A stretch of DNA of 64,000 nt from assembly GCF_001590865.1 (NCBI RefSeq), contig NZ_BBUY01000003.1, positions 193,846 through 257,845 on the forward strand, read 5' to 3'. The DNA is from Streptomyces sp. NBRC 110611. Lineage in GTDB: Bacteria; Actinomycetota; Actinomycetes; Streptomycetales; Streptomycetaceae. Positions 17,809 to 26,787 of the stretch are shown piece by piece. The translations under genes were made by a program, and so were the position numbers. Numbering within the stretch: the first letter of the stretch is position 1; every line of letters begins with the position of its first letter. The notes under the pieces were generated by a model. The model was not told where the DNA came from, did no database searches, and saw only the letters and a program-made list of their open reading frames with translations.

Positions 17809-18057
17809 ATGGCGACGAGGTGCGGACTCCTGAGCTGGGACTGCCCACCTCCAGAGACGGAGGTGCGGTGGGTCTATCAGCCTGTCGAGGTCCAATACCC
17901 GGACGGCAGCTGGGACTTGGGACGGATCAGCGCCTGGTGGACGGACGATACCGGCGATGTGTGGTGCCGGCTGCGGACGCTGCCCGGCGGCGACGGTCCC
18001 CGGTGGCACCGTTACGACCCCGAGTCCATCCGGCTCCTGCCCAGCAACGGCATCTGA
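17809..18057 (+). CDS. Small Trp-rich protein, probable BlaI regulon member
   Basis: 82 residues from the ATG at 17809. It contains VRWVYQPVEVQYPDGSWDLG, then ISAWWTDDTGDVWCRLRTL and ends in RYDPESIRLLPSNGI: a small beta-rich, Trp-rich domain with two or three Cys. There is no signal or membrane segment. GGGGGAG is very close to the ATG, so a GTG inside VRWVYQP is an alternative start. The frame extends upstream to 17662 but runs through the operator. I do not recognise the family; the operator ties it to the Ter/BlaI locus. Confidence 0.6.
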   Translation: MATRCGLLSWDCPPPETEVRWVYQPVEVQYPDGSWDLGRISAWWTDDTGDVWCRLRTLPGGDGPRWHRYDPESIRLLPSNGI

Positions 18058-18101
18058 CCTGCCACCCGTGCCGGTCTCCGCTGTCGCCGCCCATGAGCGC
18101 T

Positions 18102-18115
18102 GTTTCACGTGAAAC
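18102..18115. promoter_or_regulatory. parS: parS site (ParB binding)
   Basis: A perfect GTTTCACGTGAAAC lies in the 18058-18238 gap, between the small Trp-rich gene and the LCP gene. The same gap contains a CCAAGCA tandem repeat near 18200. Confidence 0.9.
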
Positions 18116-18238
18116 CATGCCCTCTCCCCGTACTTCAGCGGGCGGTTCACGCACCGCACCCCCACGAGACGCGCCAGACGCACCAACTGCACACTCCGCA
18201 CCAAGCACCAAGCACCAAGCACCAGAAGGGCCTCCAGC

Positions 18239-19864
18239 GTGCACGACCGGCAGCCGCACCAGCAGACGGCCCGACAAGGCAGCGGCACACCCCGTCCGTC
18301 CCGCACCGGCGACGCCTCGCGTCCGGCTGGTGTCGGCACTCGCCGTAAGCCCTCCGGACCGTCCCGCCGGGACTCGCGATCACCCGACGGCACCCGCAGG
18401 GCAGGGGGGCCGGGCAAGTCAGGCGCTTCCCGAAGGTCATCCGGTTCCGGCGGCTCGGGCGGTTCCCGTGGTTCGGGCGGCTCCCGCGGTTCGGGGGGCT
18501 CCCGCGGTTCGGGGGGCTCGGGTGGTGTGCGGATGACCCGGCGCGGGCGCATCGTCGCCTGGACCGGCGGCGTCCTCGGCGTCCTGCTGCTCGGCACGGC
18601 CGGCGTCGGCGCGTGGGTCTACCAGCATCTCGACGGCAACATCAACGGCGCGAACATCGGTCTGGACGGCGACCGGCCGGTCAACCTCAGCCCCGGCTCC
18701 AAGAACATCCTGGTCGTCGGATCGGACAGCCGTGCCGGCGCCAACGCCAAGTACGGCAGGAACCTGACCACCATGCAGTCGGACACGCTGATGGTGCTGC
18801 ACATCTCCGCCGATCATCAGTGGGCCACCGCGGTGTCCTTCCCCCGCGACTCATGGGTGCAGATTCCCGCCTGCGCCCAGGGCAACGGTTCGACCTCGGC
18901 CCCGCACCACTTCAAGATCAACGAGGCGTTCTCGATCGGCGGTGACACCGGCGACATCTCCAAGGCCGCGGCCTGCACGATCAAGACCGTCGAGAAGAAC
19001 ACCGGTCTGCGCATCGACCACTTCACCTCGGTCGACTTCCAGGGCTTCAAGGGCATGGTCAACGCGCTGGGCGGCATAGAGGTCTGCCCCAAGCACGCCA
19101 TCCACGACAAGAAGGCCCACCTGGACATGCCGGCGGGCTGCCAGAACGTCCAGGACGAGCAGGCGCTCGGCTACGTACGCACCCGTTACAGCGTCGGCGA
19201 CGGCTCCGACCTCGGCCGCATCGGCCGCCAGCAGGAGTTCATGAAGGCCCTGGCCGCCAAAGCACAGTCCAAACTCACCAGCCCCGGCGATCTCTACGGA
19301 TTCCTGGACTCGGCGACCAAGTCGCTCACCACCGACAAGGAACTGGCCGGGCTCAAGCCGCTCTACGACCTCGCCTCGACGGTCAAGGACATCCCCTCCG
19401 ACCGCCTCACCTTCCTCACCGTCCCCAACTACCCGCGTGAGGCCGACGTCCCCACCGACAAGGCCAATGTGGTCTGGCAATACCCGCAGGCCGCCGAGCT
19501 GTTCAGCGGCCTCGCCCACGACCGCGAGACCGGCGCCGAGGGGAAGAAGAAGTTCGAGGAGGCCGCGAAGAACCCGGTGACCGCACGCTCCGTCCGGGTA
19601 CGCGTCCTCAACGGCACCGGTACCCCCGGCCAGGCCGCCTCCGCCGCCGAGCGGCTGCGCAAGCTCGGCTTCACGGTCGTCGGCACCGGCAACGCCCCTG
19701 CGACGGACAAGACCGCCATCACCTACCCCGCCGGGCTCAAACCGCAGGGCGAAGTCCTCGCCGCGCGCCTGTCCGGCACCAAGGCAGCGGAGTCGGCCAC
19801 CTCGACGCCGGGCACGGTGACGCTGACGATCGGGCCGGATTTCCCGGCGGAGGCAGGGGAATAA
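18239..19864 (+). CDS. LCP (LytR-CpsA-Psr) family cell-wall ligase
   Basis: 541 residues. A cytoplasmic, basic, Gly/Ser-rich tail of about 100 residues with GGSRGS repeats precedes one membrane helix (VLGVLLLGTAGVGAWVY). The LCP domain has NILVVGSDSRAG, then SDTLMVLHI, SFPRDSWVQIP, and the RTRYSVGDGSDLGRIGRQQ motif with catalytic Arg residues. A LytR_C-type domain (VRVRVLNGTGTPGQA) ends the protein. LCP enzymes attach teichoic acids or other glycopolymers to peptidoglycan outside the cell. The GTG start is uncertain because the repeat region could be leader. Confidence 0.92.
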   Translation: MHDRQPHQQTARQGSGTPRPSRTGDASRPAGVGTRRKPSGPSRRDSRSPDGTRRAGGPGKSGASRRSSGSGGSGGSRGSGGSRGSGGSRGSGGSGGVRMTRRGRIVAWTGGVLGVLLLGTAGVGAWVYQHLDGNINGANIGLDGDRPVNLSPGSKNILVVGSDSRAGANAKYGRNLTTMQSDTLMVLHISADHQWATAVSFPRDSWVQIPACAQGNGSTSAPHHFKINEAFSIGGDTGDISKAAACTIKTVEKNTGLRIDHFTSVDFQGFKGMVNALGGIEVCPKHAIHDKKAHLDMPAGCQNVQDEQALGYVRTRYSVGDGSDLGRIGRQQEFMKALAAKAQSKLTSPGDLYGFLDSATKSLTTDKELAGLKPLYDLASTVKDIPSDRLTFLTVPNYPREADVPTDKANVVWQYPQAAELFSGLAHDRETGAEGKKKFEEAAKNPVTARSVRVRVLNGTGTPGQAASAAERLRKLGFTVVGTGNAPATDKTAITYPAGLKPQGEVLAARLSGTKAAESATSTPGTVTLTIGPDFPAEAGE

Positions 19865-19879
19865 CCCCTGCGGTCTCCG

Positions 19880-20149
19880 TCAGGCGTGTAGTCGCTCCAC
19901 CGGCTGGGCCGTGTGCACCTCGATGTCGTGCGCGGCCCGCTGCAGCAGCTGGTGGCTGAGGTGCGACATCGCCCGGGCGACCGCCAGCTCGTCGCCGATG
20001 GCCGGGACGTTCTCATCGGTGGGGTTGCAGCGAGCCGTCCCCTGGCCGACCATCTGACCGCCTTCCTTGCCGCGCAGCCGGGCCTCGGCGCTGACCTCGC
20101 TGCCCTTCTCGGTAATCGTGATCTCGGCGTTCCATGTCTTCGTGGTCAC
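19880..20149 (-). CDS. DUF1876 domain protein
   Basis: 89 residues. TKTWNAEITITEKG, then TEARLRG-like sequence, GQGTARCNPTDENVPAIGDE and LAVARAMSHLSHQLL match the small DUF1876 (dsRBD-like fold) proteins of actinobacteria. It is cytoplasmic and of unknown function. The GTG at 20147-20149 follows GGAGG at good spacing. It is convergent with the LCP gene with only 15 bp between the stops. Confidence 0.88.
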   Translation of the reverse strand: MTTKTWNAEITITEKGSEVSAEARLRGKEGGQMVGQGTARCNPTDENVPAIGDELAVARAMSHLSHQLLQRAAHDIEVHTAQPVERLHA

Positions 20150-20324
20150 CGGAAGCCTCCTCGTACCTCCCACACGCAGCACAGGACCTGCCCCCATACA
20201 AATCGTCGCACCGCAGCTCACGGGCCGCACCTGCGGGTTTCGGCACCAGGAAATGGGGGGTTTCCCCCATACCCCGGCCCGCGGTGCCCGCCCTAATCTG
20301 ATCTCCGTGGCCGCCGGAGAGGGG

Positions 20325-20362
20325 ACACCCGGCCACCTCGGAAACACCCGGCCACCTCGGAA
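20325..20362 (+). repeat. 19-bp perfect tandem duplication upstream of a lipoprotein gene
   Basis: ACACCCGGCCACCTCGGAA occurs twice in succession, ending 26 bp before the start of the DUF4097 lipoprotein gene. It probably lies in its 5' untranslated region. Confidence 0.8.
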
Positions 20363-20388
20363 ACTTCTGGACACATCGGGGGGATTTC

Positions 20389-21156
20389 ATGAACAAGCGC
20401 GCCTGCATGCTCGGGACAGTGGCGCTGGCCTGCGTGGGAGCCTGGGGGCTCAGCGGCTGCGGCCTACTGCCCGGCAAGACCTTCACCGACGACGCCACGG
20501 TGTCGAAGAAGATCACGGCGATCCGGATCGACGGTGACTCGGGCAGCGTCACGGTACGCGGCACCAAGAGCGGCAGTCCGGACGGCACCAAGAGCGGCGG
20601 TTCGGGCGGCGGCACGGCGTCGGTCCACCGCGCGGTCACGTACCACGGCGACCGCCCGGAGGGCGCGACGCACCGGGTCGAGGGCGGTGTGCTGGTGCTC
20701 GGCGACTGCGGCGAGGAGTGCTCGGTGAGCTACACGGTCGAAGTACCGGCCGGGCTCCCGGTGAGCGGTGAGACCTCCAACGGATCGGTGAATCTGACCA
20801 GGGTGGGTGCGGTGGACGTCACGACCAGCTCCGGGGCCATAGAGCTGGACGACGTGTCCGGCGCGGTCGACGTCCGCACCAGCAACGGCCGGATCGCCGG
20901 ACGCGGCCTGTCGGGCACGCACCTCACGGCCGAGACCTCGAACGGGGACATCGACCTCACCCCTGCCACCCCGCAGAACGTCCGGGCGAAGACGTCCAAC
21001 GGCGGCATCACCGTGAAGATGCCGAAGGGCCACTACCGAATAGCCGCCCGAAGCAGCAACGGCAGCCGGGACATCACCGTCCCCGACGACCCGGCGGCGC
21101 GCTACCGTCTCGACCTGACCACCAGCAACGGCAGCATCACCGCCAAGTCCGCCTGA
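20389..21156 (+). CDS. DUF4097-type beta-helix lipoprotein
   Basis: 255 residues. The signal peptide MNKRACMLGTVALACVGAWG ends in the lipobox LSGC. The rest is a DUF4097 (adhesin-like) beta-solenoid in which TSNG or SSNG recurs six times at about 20-residue spacing. A Gly/Ser insertion lies near residue 65. It is anchored outside the membrane; function is unknown. RBS: a GGGGGG run precedes the ATG. It is convergent with cobN. Confidence 0.88.
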   Translation: MNKRACMLGTVALACVGAWGLSGCGLLPGKTFTDDATVSKKITAIRIDGDSGSVTVRGTKSGSPDGTKSGGSGGGTASVHRAVTYHGDRPEGATHRVEGGVLVLGDCGEECSVSYTVEVPAGLPVSGETSNGSVNLTRVGAVDVTTSSGAIELDDVSGAVDVRTSNGRIAGRGLSGTHLTAETSNGDIDLTPATPQNVRAKTSNGGITVKMPKGHYRIAARSSNGSRDITVPDDPAARYRLDLTTSNGSITAKSA

Positions 21157-21212
21157 CGGGCGGCGGGCCAGCTGACGAGCGGCGGGGCTGGCTGACGAGC
21201 GGCGGGCCGCCG

Positions 21213-24200
21213 TCAGTCCTCCCCTTCCAGTTCGCCCTCCGTCTCCAGGAAAGCCTCCCGCAGCGCGGCCAGCGTTTCGGCGTCCGGCTTCTCCCACATA
21301 CCGCGGGACTCGGCCTCCAGGAGGCGTTCGGCGATGCCGTGCAGGGCCCAGGGGTTGGCCTCCTCGAGGAAGGCGCGGTTCTCCGGGTCGAGGACGTAGG
21401 TCTGCGCGAGCTTGTCGTACATCCAGTCGGCGACCACACCCGTGGTGGCGTCGTAGCCGAACAGGTAGTCCACGGTGGCGGCGAGTTCGAAGGCGCCCTT
21501 GTAGCCGTGGCGGCGCATGGCCTCGATCCAGCGGGGGTTGACGACCCGGGCGCGGAAGACCCGGGAGGTCTCCTCGACCAGCGTCCTGGTGCGGACCGTC
21601 TCGGGGCGGGTGGAGTCGCCGATGTACGCCTCGGGGGCCTTGCCCTTGAGCGCCTTGACGGTGGCGACCATGCCGCCGTGGTACTGGAAGTAGTCGTCGG
21701 AGTCGGCGATGTCGTGCTCGCGGGTGTCCGTGTTCTTGGCCGCCACCGCGATGCGCTTGTAGGCCGTCTCCATCTCCTCGCGGGCCGCCCGCCCGTCCAG
21801 GCCGCGGCCGTAGGCGTAGCCGCCCCAGACGGTGTAGACCTCGGCCAGGTCGGCGTCGGTGCGCCAGTCGCGGGAGTCGATCAGCTGGAGGAGACCCGCG
21901 CCGTACGTCCCGGGGCGGGAGCCGAAGATCCGGGTGGTGGCGCGGCGTTCGTCACCGTGGGCGGACAGGTCCGCCCGGGTGTGGGCGCGGACGAAGTTCT
22001 GCCCGTCCGGCTCGTCGAGTCCGGCGGCCAGCCGTACGGCGTCGTCGAGGAGGCCGATGACGTGCGGGAAGGCGTCCCGGAAGAAGCCCGAGATGCGCAG
22101 GGTGACATCGATGCGGGGGCGGCCCAGCTCGGCGAGCGGGATGGGCTCCAGGCCGTTGACGCGGCGCGAGGCGTCGTCCCATACGGGCCGGACGCCCAGC
22201 AGGGCGAGGGCCTCGGCGACGTCGTCACCGCTGGTGCGCATCGCGCTGGTCCCCCACAGGGACAGGCCGACCGACTGCGGCCACTCGCCGTTGTCGGCGC
22301 GGTAGCGCTCCAGCAGCGAATCGGCCAGGGCCTGGCCGGTCTCCCAGGCGAGGCGGGAGGGGACGGCCTTGGGGTCGACGGAGTAGAAGTTGCGGCCGGT
22401 CGGCAGGACGTTGACCAGGCCACGGAGCGGGGAGCCGGAGGGTCCCGCCGGGACGAAACCGCCGGCCAGCGCGTGGACGGCGTGGTCGATCTCGTCGGTG
22501 GTGGCGGCGAGGCGCGGGACGACCTGGCGGGCGGCGAAGTCGAGGATGTCGGCGACCGCGGCCGGGTGGCCGTCGGCGACCCGGGCGACCGCGGACGGGT
22601 CCCAGTCGGCGTCCTCCATGGCCTGGACGAGGGCGCGAGCGGTGTCCTCCGCCTCGTCGGCGGTGGTGCGGGTGGCCGCGGACTCGTCCAGCCCGAGCGC
22701 CTCGCGCAGGCCGGGCAGGGCGGTGGTGCCGCCCCAGATCTGCCGGGCGCGGAGCATGGCGAGGACGAGGTTGACGCGGGCCTCACCGGCCGGGGCGGCC
22801 CCCAGGACGTGCAGCCCGTCGCGGATCTGGGCGTCCTTGACCTCGCACAGCCAGCCGTCGACGTGCAGGAGGAAGTCGTCGAAGCCCTCGTCGTCGGGGC
22901 GTTCGTCCAGGCCCAGGTCGTGGTCGAGCTTGGCGGCCTGGATCAGGGTCCAGATCTGGGCACGGATGGCGGGCAGCTTGGCCGGGTCCATCGCGGAGAT
23001 CGCGGCGTACTCGTCCAGGAGCTGCTCCAGGCGCGCGATGTCGCCGTAGGACTCGGCACGCGCCATCGGCGGGACGAGGTGGTCGACGAGGGTGGCGTGC
23101 ACCCGGCGCTTGGCCTGGGTGCCCTCGCCCGGGTCGTTCACGAGGAACGGGTAGATCAGGGGGAGGTCGCCGAGGGCGGCGTCCGGGGCACAGGCGGCGG
23201 AGAGCCCGGCGTTCTTGCCCGGCAGCCACTCCAGGTTGCCATGCTTGCCCAGGTGGACCATGGCGTCCGCGCCGAAGCCGCCGTCCTCCTGGGAGGCGGC
23301 GATCCAGCGGTAGGCCGCCAAGTAGTGGTGCGACGGCGGGAGATCGGGATCGTGGTAGATCGCGATCGGGTTCTCGCCGAAGCCGCGCGGCGGCTGGATG
23401 AGGATGAGCAGGTTGCCGCGCCGCAGGGCGGCGAGCACGATGTCGCCGTCGGGGTCGCGGCCGGGCTCGCCCGCGTGGCTGCGGTCGAGGAACATCTCAC
23501 CGGGCGGCGGCCCCCAGTGCTCCTCGACGGCGTCGCGGAGTTCCTGCGGGAGGGCGGCGTACCAGCGCCGGTAGTCGGCGGCCGGGATGCGGACGGGGTT
23601 GCGGGCCAGCTGCTCCTCGGTGAGCCACTCCTGGTCGTGGCCGCCGGCCTCGATGAGGGCGTAGATCAGCTCGTCGCCGTCGCCGGAAGCGAGGCCCGGG
23701 ACGTCCTCGGTGCCGAAGTCGTAGCCCTCGGCGCGGAGGCGGCGGAGGAGTGCGACGGCGCTGGCGGGGGTGTCCAGGCCGACCGCGTTGCCGATCCGGG
23801 AGTGCTTGGTGGGGTAGGCGGACAGCACCAGCGCGAGGCGCTTCTCCGCGGCCGGGATGTGGCGCAGCCGGGCGTGGCGTACGGCGGTACCGGCGACCCG
23901 GGCGGCGCGTTCGGGGTCGGCGACGTACACCGGGAGGCCGTCCTCGTCGACCTCCTTGAAGGAGAACGGCACGGTGATCAGGCGCCCGTCGAACTCCGGC
24001 ACCGCGACCTGCGAGGCGGCGTCCAGCGGCGACAGCCCCTCGTCGTTCTCCTCCCAGGCGCTGCGCGGTCCGGTCAGGCACAGCGCCTGCAGGACCGGTA
24101 CGTCCAGGCTGGCCAGCGCGCCCGCGTCCCAGGACTCGTCGTCGCCGCCGGCGGAGGCCTCGGCGGGCTTGGTGCCGCCGGCCGCGAGGACGGTGGTGAC

Positions 24201-24869
24201 GATGGCGTCGGCCGCGCGCAGGGCGTCGATCAGCTCGGGTTCCGGGGCGCGGAGGGAGGCGACGAAGAGCGGCAGGGCGCGCCCACCGGCCGCCTCGACC
24301 TGCTCGCACAGGGCCCGTACGAAGGCGGTGTTGCCGCTCATGTGGTGCGCCCGGTAGTAGAGCACGGCGACGGCGGGACCGTGCTCATTGCGGGTCTCCC
24401 ACTCCAGGGGACCCCAGCTGGGCGCGGGTGCGGGCGGTTCAAAGCCGTGGCCGGTCAGCAGCACGGTGTCGGAGAGGAAGCGGGCGAGCTGGTCGAGGTT
24501 GGCCGGACCGCCATGGGCCAGGTAGGCGTGTGCCTCGGCGGCGATCCCGACCGGGACCGTGGACTGCTCCATGAGCTGGGCGTCGGGGGCCTGTTCGCCG
24601 GTGAGCACGACGACCGGCCGGTGCTGGTCCTCGGCGAGCAGGACGTCCAGGCCCTCCTGCCAGGCGCGGATGCCGCCGAGGAGGCGCACGACGACGAGGT
24701 CGGTGCCGTCCAGCAGCGCGGGCAGTTCGCCGACGTCGAGGCGGGCGGGGTTGGCGAGCCGGTACGGCACCGGTCCGGTGGCCGCGCGGGCACTGAGCAG
24801 GTCGGTGTCGGAGGTCGACAGCAGCAGGACGCGGGTCTGCGGGGAGGGCTCCCCGGACGAATGCAGCAT
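21213..24869 (-). CDS. cobN: Cobaltochelatase subunit CobN
   Basis: 1218 residues, normal for CobN. Sequence runs such as VHLGKHGNLEWLPGKN, VFRARVVNPRWIEAMRRHGY and KGAFELAATVDYLFGYDATT are typical of the CobN/BchH family. It inserts cobalt into hydrogenobyrinic acid a,c-diamide in the aerobic B12 pathway, with CobS/CobT-like or ChlI/ChlD-like partners that are not in this window. It begins at the ATG at 24869 behind a cobalamin riboswitch, so high B12 should shut it off. It is divergent from cobG. Short GCTGACGAGCGGCGG repeats follow its stop. Confidence 0.95.
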   Translation of the reverse strand: MLHSSGEPSPQTRVLLLSTSDTDLLSARAATGPVPYRLANPARLDVGELPALLDGTDLVVVRLLGGIRAWQEGLDVLLAEDQHRPVVVLTGEQAPDAQLMEQSTVPVGIAAEAHAYLAHGGPANLDQLARFLSDTVLLTGHGFEPPAPAPSWGPLEWETRNEHGPAVAVLYYRAHHMSGNTAFVRALCEQVEAAGGRALPLFVASLRAPEPELIDALRAADAIVTTVLAAGGTKPAEASAGGDDESWDAGALASLDVPVLQALCLTGPRSAWEENDEGLSPLDAASQVAVPEFDGRLITVPFSFKEVDEDGLPVYVADPERAARVAGTAVRHARLRHIPAAEKRLALVLSAYPTKHSRIGNAVGLDTPASAVALLRRLRAEGYDFGTEDVPGLASGDGDELIYALIEAGGHDQEWLTEEQLARNPVRIPAADYRRWYAALPQELRDAVEEHWGPPPGEMFLDRSHAGEPGRDPDGDIVLAALRRGNLLILIQPPRGFGENPIAIYHDPDLPPSHHYLAAYRWIAASQEDGGFGADAMVHLGKHGNLEWLPGKNAGLSAACAPDAALGDLPLIYPFLVNDPGEGTQAKRRVHATLVDHLVPPMARAESYGDIARLEQLLDEYAAISAMDPAKLPAIRAQIWTLIQAAKLDHDLGLDERPDDEGFDDFLLHVDGWLCEVKDAQIRDGLHVLGAAPAGEARVNLVLAMLRARQIWGGTTALPGLREALGLDESAATRTTADEAEDTARALVQAMEDADWDPSAVARVADGHPAAVADILDFAARQVVPRLAATTDEIDHAVHALAGGFVPAGPSGSPLRGLVNVLPTGRNFYSVDPKAVPSRLAWETGQALADSLLERYRADNGEWPQSVGLSLWGTSAMRTSGDDVAEALALLGVRPVWDDASRRVNGLEPIPLAELGRPRIDVTLRISGFFRDAFPHVIGLLDDAVRLAAGLDEPDGQNFVRAHTRADLSAHGDERRATTRIFGSRPGTYGAGLLQLIDSRDWRTDADLAEVYTVWGGYAYGRGLDGRAAREEMETAYKRIAVAAKNTDTREHDIADSDDYFQYHGGMVATVKALKGKAPEAYIGDSTRPETVRTRTLVEETSRVFRARVVNPRWIEAMRRHGYKGAFELAATVDYLFGYDATTGVVADWMYDKLAQTYVLDPENRAFLEEANPWALHGIAERLLEAESRGMWEKPDAETLAALREAFLETEGELEGED

Positions 24870-24914
24870 GCGAGCGCAGGCCTTCCTCGGGGTGTCCGCG
24901 CCCCGGGTGGTCGT

Positions 24915-25070
24915 AAGGACGGCGGGAGTTCCTGGCTCACCCGGCCTGGGCCGGGTTCACAGTGGCGGGACCGCGCCGGAGTCTCACCGGGCTTCCTCCC
25001 TCGGGCCTGGATCAGGGTCCGGGGCCCGGCGCCGTCGCTGGCGTCCGGCGGGCCAGCCGACCCACCGACC
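24915..25070 (-). promoter_or_regulatory. Cobalamin riboswitch controlling cobN
   Basis: Read on the minus strand, the leader contains GAGGGAGGAAGCCCGGTGAG, then ACTCCGG, GTCCCGCCACTGTGA and, at the 3' side, the B12 box GAGCCAGGAACTCCCGCC (about 24917-24938). These are the conserved core elements of the AdoCbl riboswitch in their correct order. A GGGG/CCCC hairpin and the cobN ribosome site GAGGAAGG follow, so control could be at translation initiation or by termination. Exact ends are estimated. The remaining 25104-25248 shows no second riboswitch on the cobG side. Confidence 0.9.
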
Positions 25071-25073
25071 TGC

Positions 25074-25103
25074 ATAGTAAGGGGCTGCGGGTGGGCTACG
25101 TAA
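25074..25103 (-). promoter_or_regulatory. Promoter of the cobN riboswitch transcript
   Basis: On the minus strand TTACGT (25098-25103) and TACTAT (25074-25079) are separated by 18 bp and lie just ahead of the riboswitch. They fit a vegetative-type -35/-10 pair. Confidence 0.5.
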
Positions 25104-25248
25104 GCGGGCCTCGCCCGGGCCCGGGGCAGCTGCCTCCGGGGAGGCGCCCCGTCCCCGTCCGTGCCCTCCCCCGTGGACGCGTCCCGTCCTCCTCCATGGC
25201 CGGGGCGGTGGCCGGATCGCCTCGGATCGGCCGTCCACCGTCGTGGGT

Positions 25249-26787
25249 ATGCTCGCCGCCATGCCGCCCTCCCCCTCGATACGGCCCCATGGGGCCGAGC
25301 CGCCCGTACGGGAGCGCCCCGTACGGGATCGCGGTGACGCCTGCCCGGGGGCGCTGCGGCTGCACTCCGCCGCCGACGGAGGTCTCGCCCGAGTGCGGGT
25401 CGCCGCCGGGGATTTGACGGTATGTCAGGCAACCGCGCTGGCCGACGCCGCCGACCGTCTCGGGGACGGGCACCTCTCCCTGACCTCCCGGGGGAACGTC
25501 GAACTCCGCGGCCTCCCGGACGACTGCGGCACCCGGCTCGCCGCCCTGCTCCGCGAGGCCGGACTGCTGCCCTCGGAACGCCATGAGCGGATCCGCAACA
25601 TCCTCGCCTCCCCGCTGGCCGGGCTCGACCGCAACACCCCTGCTGACGTGCGGATCTGGGCCCGCGAGCTGGACGCACTGCTGTGCGCGAGCCCGTCCGC
25701 GACCGCGCTCTCGGGCCGCTTCCTCTTCGTCCTGGACGACGGGCGGGGGGATGTGGCGACGCTCGGCGGGGATGTGACCTTGGTCGCAGAACGGGGCGGG
25801 GCGGGGTCTGGGACGGGGCCGGGCTCTGGGACGGGGTCTGGGACGGGTTCGGGTTCGGGGTCCGGAGGCGGGGCGCTGCTGCGGGTCGGTGACGATCCGG
25901 CGGCACTGCGGATCGCGGGCCGGGACGCGGCACGCGCCGCGCTCATCGCCGCGGAGGCCTTCCTGGCCACCGCCGAAGCGAGCGGCAGCGGCGCCTGGCG
26001 AGTCCGCGAACTCCCGGACGGACAGGGGCTGACGGCCCTGGGCGTAGCGGCGCGGCTGCAAGCGGCAGGGATCACGGCGGAGCACACACAGCACACACAG
26101 CACATACAGCACACGCAGCACACAGAGTACGCAGAGCACCCGGAGTACGCGCAGCACACGGAGCACCCGGAACACCCGGAGTACACGGAGCGCACGGCAA
26201 TGGCCGACTCCTCCGCCCCCGGAATCATCGAAGGCGCCGACGGCCGCCACACCGCCCTCTCCGTCCTGGCGCCGCTGGGCCGGCTCAGCACCGCCCAGTG
26301 GCGCCTGCTCACCGACACCGCCGCCCACCACGGATCCGGCGAACTGCGCCTCACCCCTTGGCGCGGCATCGTCCTCCCCGGCCTGCCTGCCGCCACAGCC
26401 GCCGCCCGCCTGACCGCCCTGTCCGCCGCCGGACTGGTCACCGACCCGTCCTCCCCCTGGTACCGGCTCGGCGCCTGCACCGGCCGCCCCGGCTGCGCCA
26501 AGTCCCGTACGGACGTACGCGCCGACGCCACCGCAGCCATCGGGGCAGGCGCCCCCGTACCCCATACGCCCGTCGCCTCCCTGCGCGATCTGCCCGTCCA
26601 TCTGCCCGTCCACTGGTCCGGCTGCGAACGCCGCTGCGGCCACCCCCACGGCACCTGGATCGACGTCCTGGCGACCCCCGAGGGCTACCGGGCGTCGGTC
26701 GTACAGCCGCCACACGCGCCACCAGCTCCACACGCACCACCAGCTCCACCAGCTCCACCAGCTCCGCAAGAAACGAGGCCACAGTGA
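25249..26787 (+). CDS. cobG: Precorrin-3B synthase CobG
   Basis: About 512 residues. It has the nitrite/sulfite-reductase-like fold: [12 protein letters not shown] in the first half, and the 4Fe-4S/sirohaem cysteines in [14 protein letters not shown] and [16 protein letters not shown]. CobG contracts the ring in the oxygen-dependent B12 route. Two low-complexity insertions are unusual: a Gly/Ser/Thr run near residue 185, and a His/Glu/Tyr/Gln run near residue 280 encoded by 26079-26199. The C-terminus is Pro/Ala-rich. The start is unclear (ATG at 25249 or 25261; no good ribosome site). The stop overlaps the cobH start. Confidence 0.9.
   Translation: MLAAMPPSPSIRPHGAEPPVRERPVRDRGDACPGALRLHSAADGGLARVRVAAGDLTVCQATALADAADRLGDGHLSLTSRGNVELRGLPDDCGTRLAALLREAGLLPSERHERIRNILASPLAGLDRNTPADVRIWARELDALLCASPSATALSGRFLFVLDDGRGDVATLGGDVTLVAERGGAGSGTGPGSGTGSGTGSGSGSGGGALLRVGDDPAALRIAGRDAARAALIAAEAFLATAEASGSGAWRVRELPDGQGLTALGVAARLQAAGITAEHTQHTQHIQHTQHTEYAEHPEYAQHTEHPEHPEYTERTAMADSSAPGIIEGADGRHTALSVLAPLGRLSTAQWRLLTDTAAHHGSGELRLTPWRGIVLPGLPAATAAARLTALSAAGLVTDPSSPWYRLGACTGRPGCAKSRTDVRADATAAIGAGAPVPHTPVASLRDLPVHLPVHWSGCERRCGHPHGTWIDVLATPEGYRASVVQPPHAPPAPHAPPAPPAPPAPQETRPQ
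26079..26199 (+). repeat. In-frame CACACAGCA-type tandem repeat inside cobG
   Basis: About 120 bp of degenerate 9- to 12-bp units (CACACACAG, CACACGGAG, CACCCGGAG). The encoded peptide alternates HTQ, HTEY and HPEY. The reading frame is maintained throughout. Confidence 0.85.

Noticed and set aside
17780..17833. 17-codon leader frame overlapping the small Trp-rich gene
   Set aside because: Arg/Gly-only peptide with no ribosome site; likely chance.
21154..21217. CTGACGGGCGGC...GCCGCCGTCAG pairing between DUF4097 and cobN stops
   Set aside because: Imperfect stem interrupted by GCTGACGAGCGGCGG repeats; not strong enough to call as a terminator.
24455..25933. Long minus-strand frame across the cobN start, riboswitch and cobG
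   Set aside because: It runs antisense or out of frame through two well-supported genes and a riboswitch; Arg/Pro-rich shadow.
26079..26199. Repeat array considered as CRISPR
   Set aside because: Units are 9-12 bp, contiguous, in frame within cobG, with no spacers and no cas genes.
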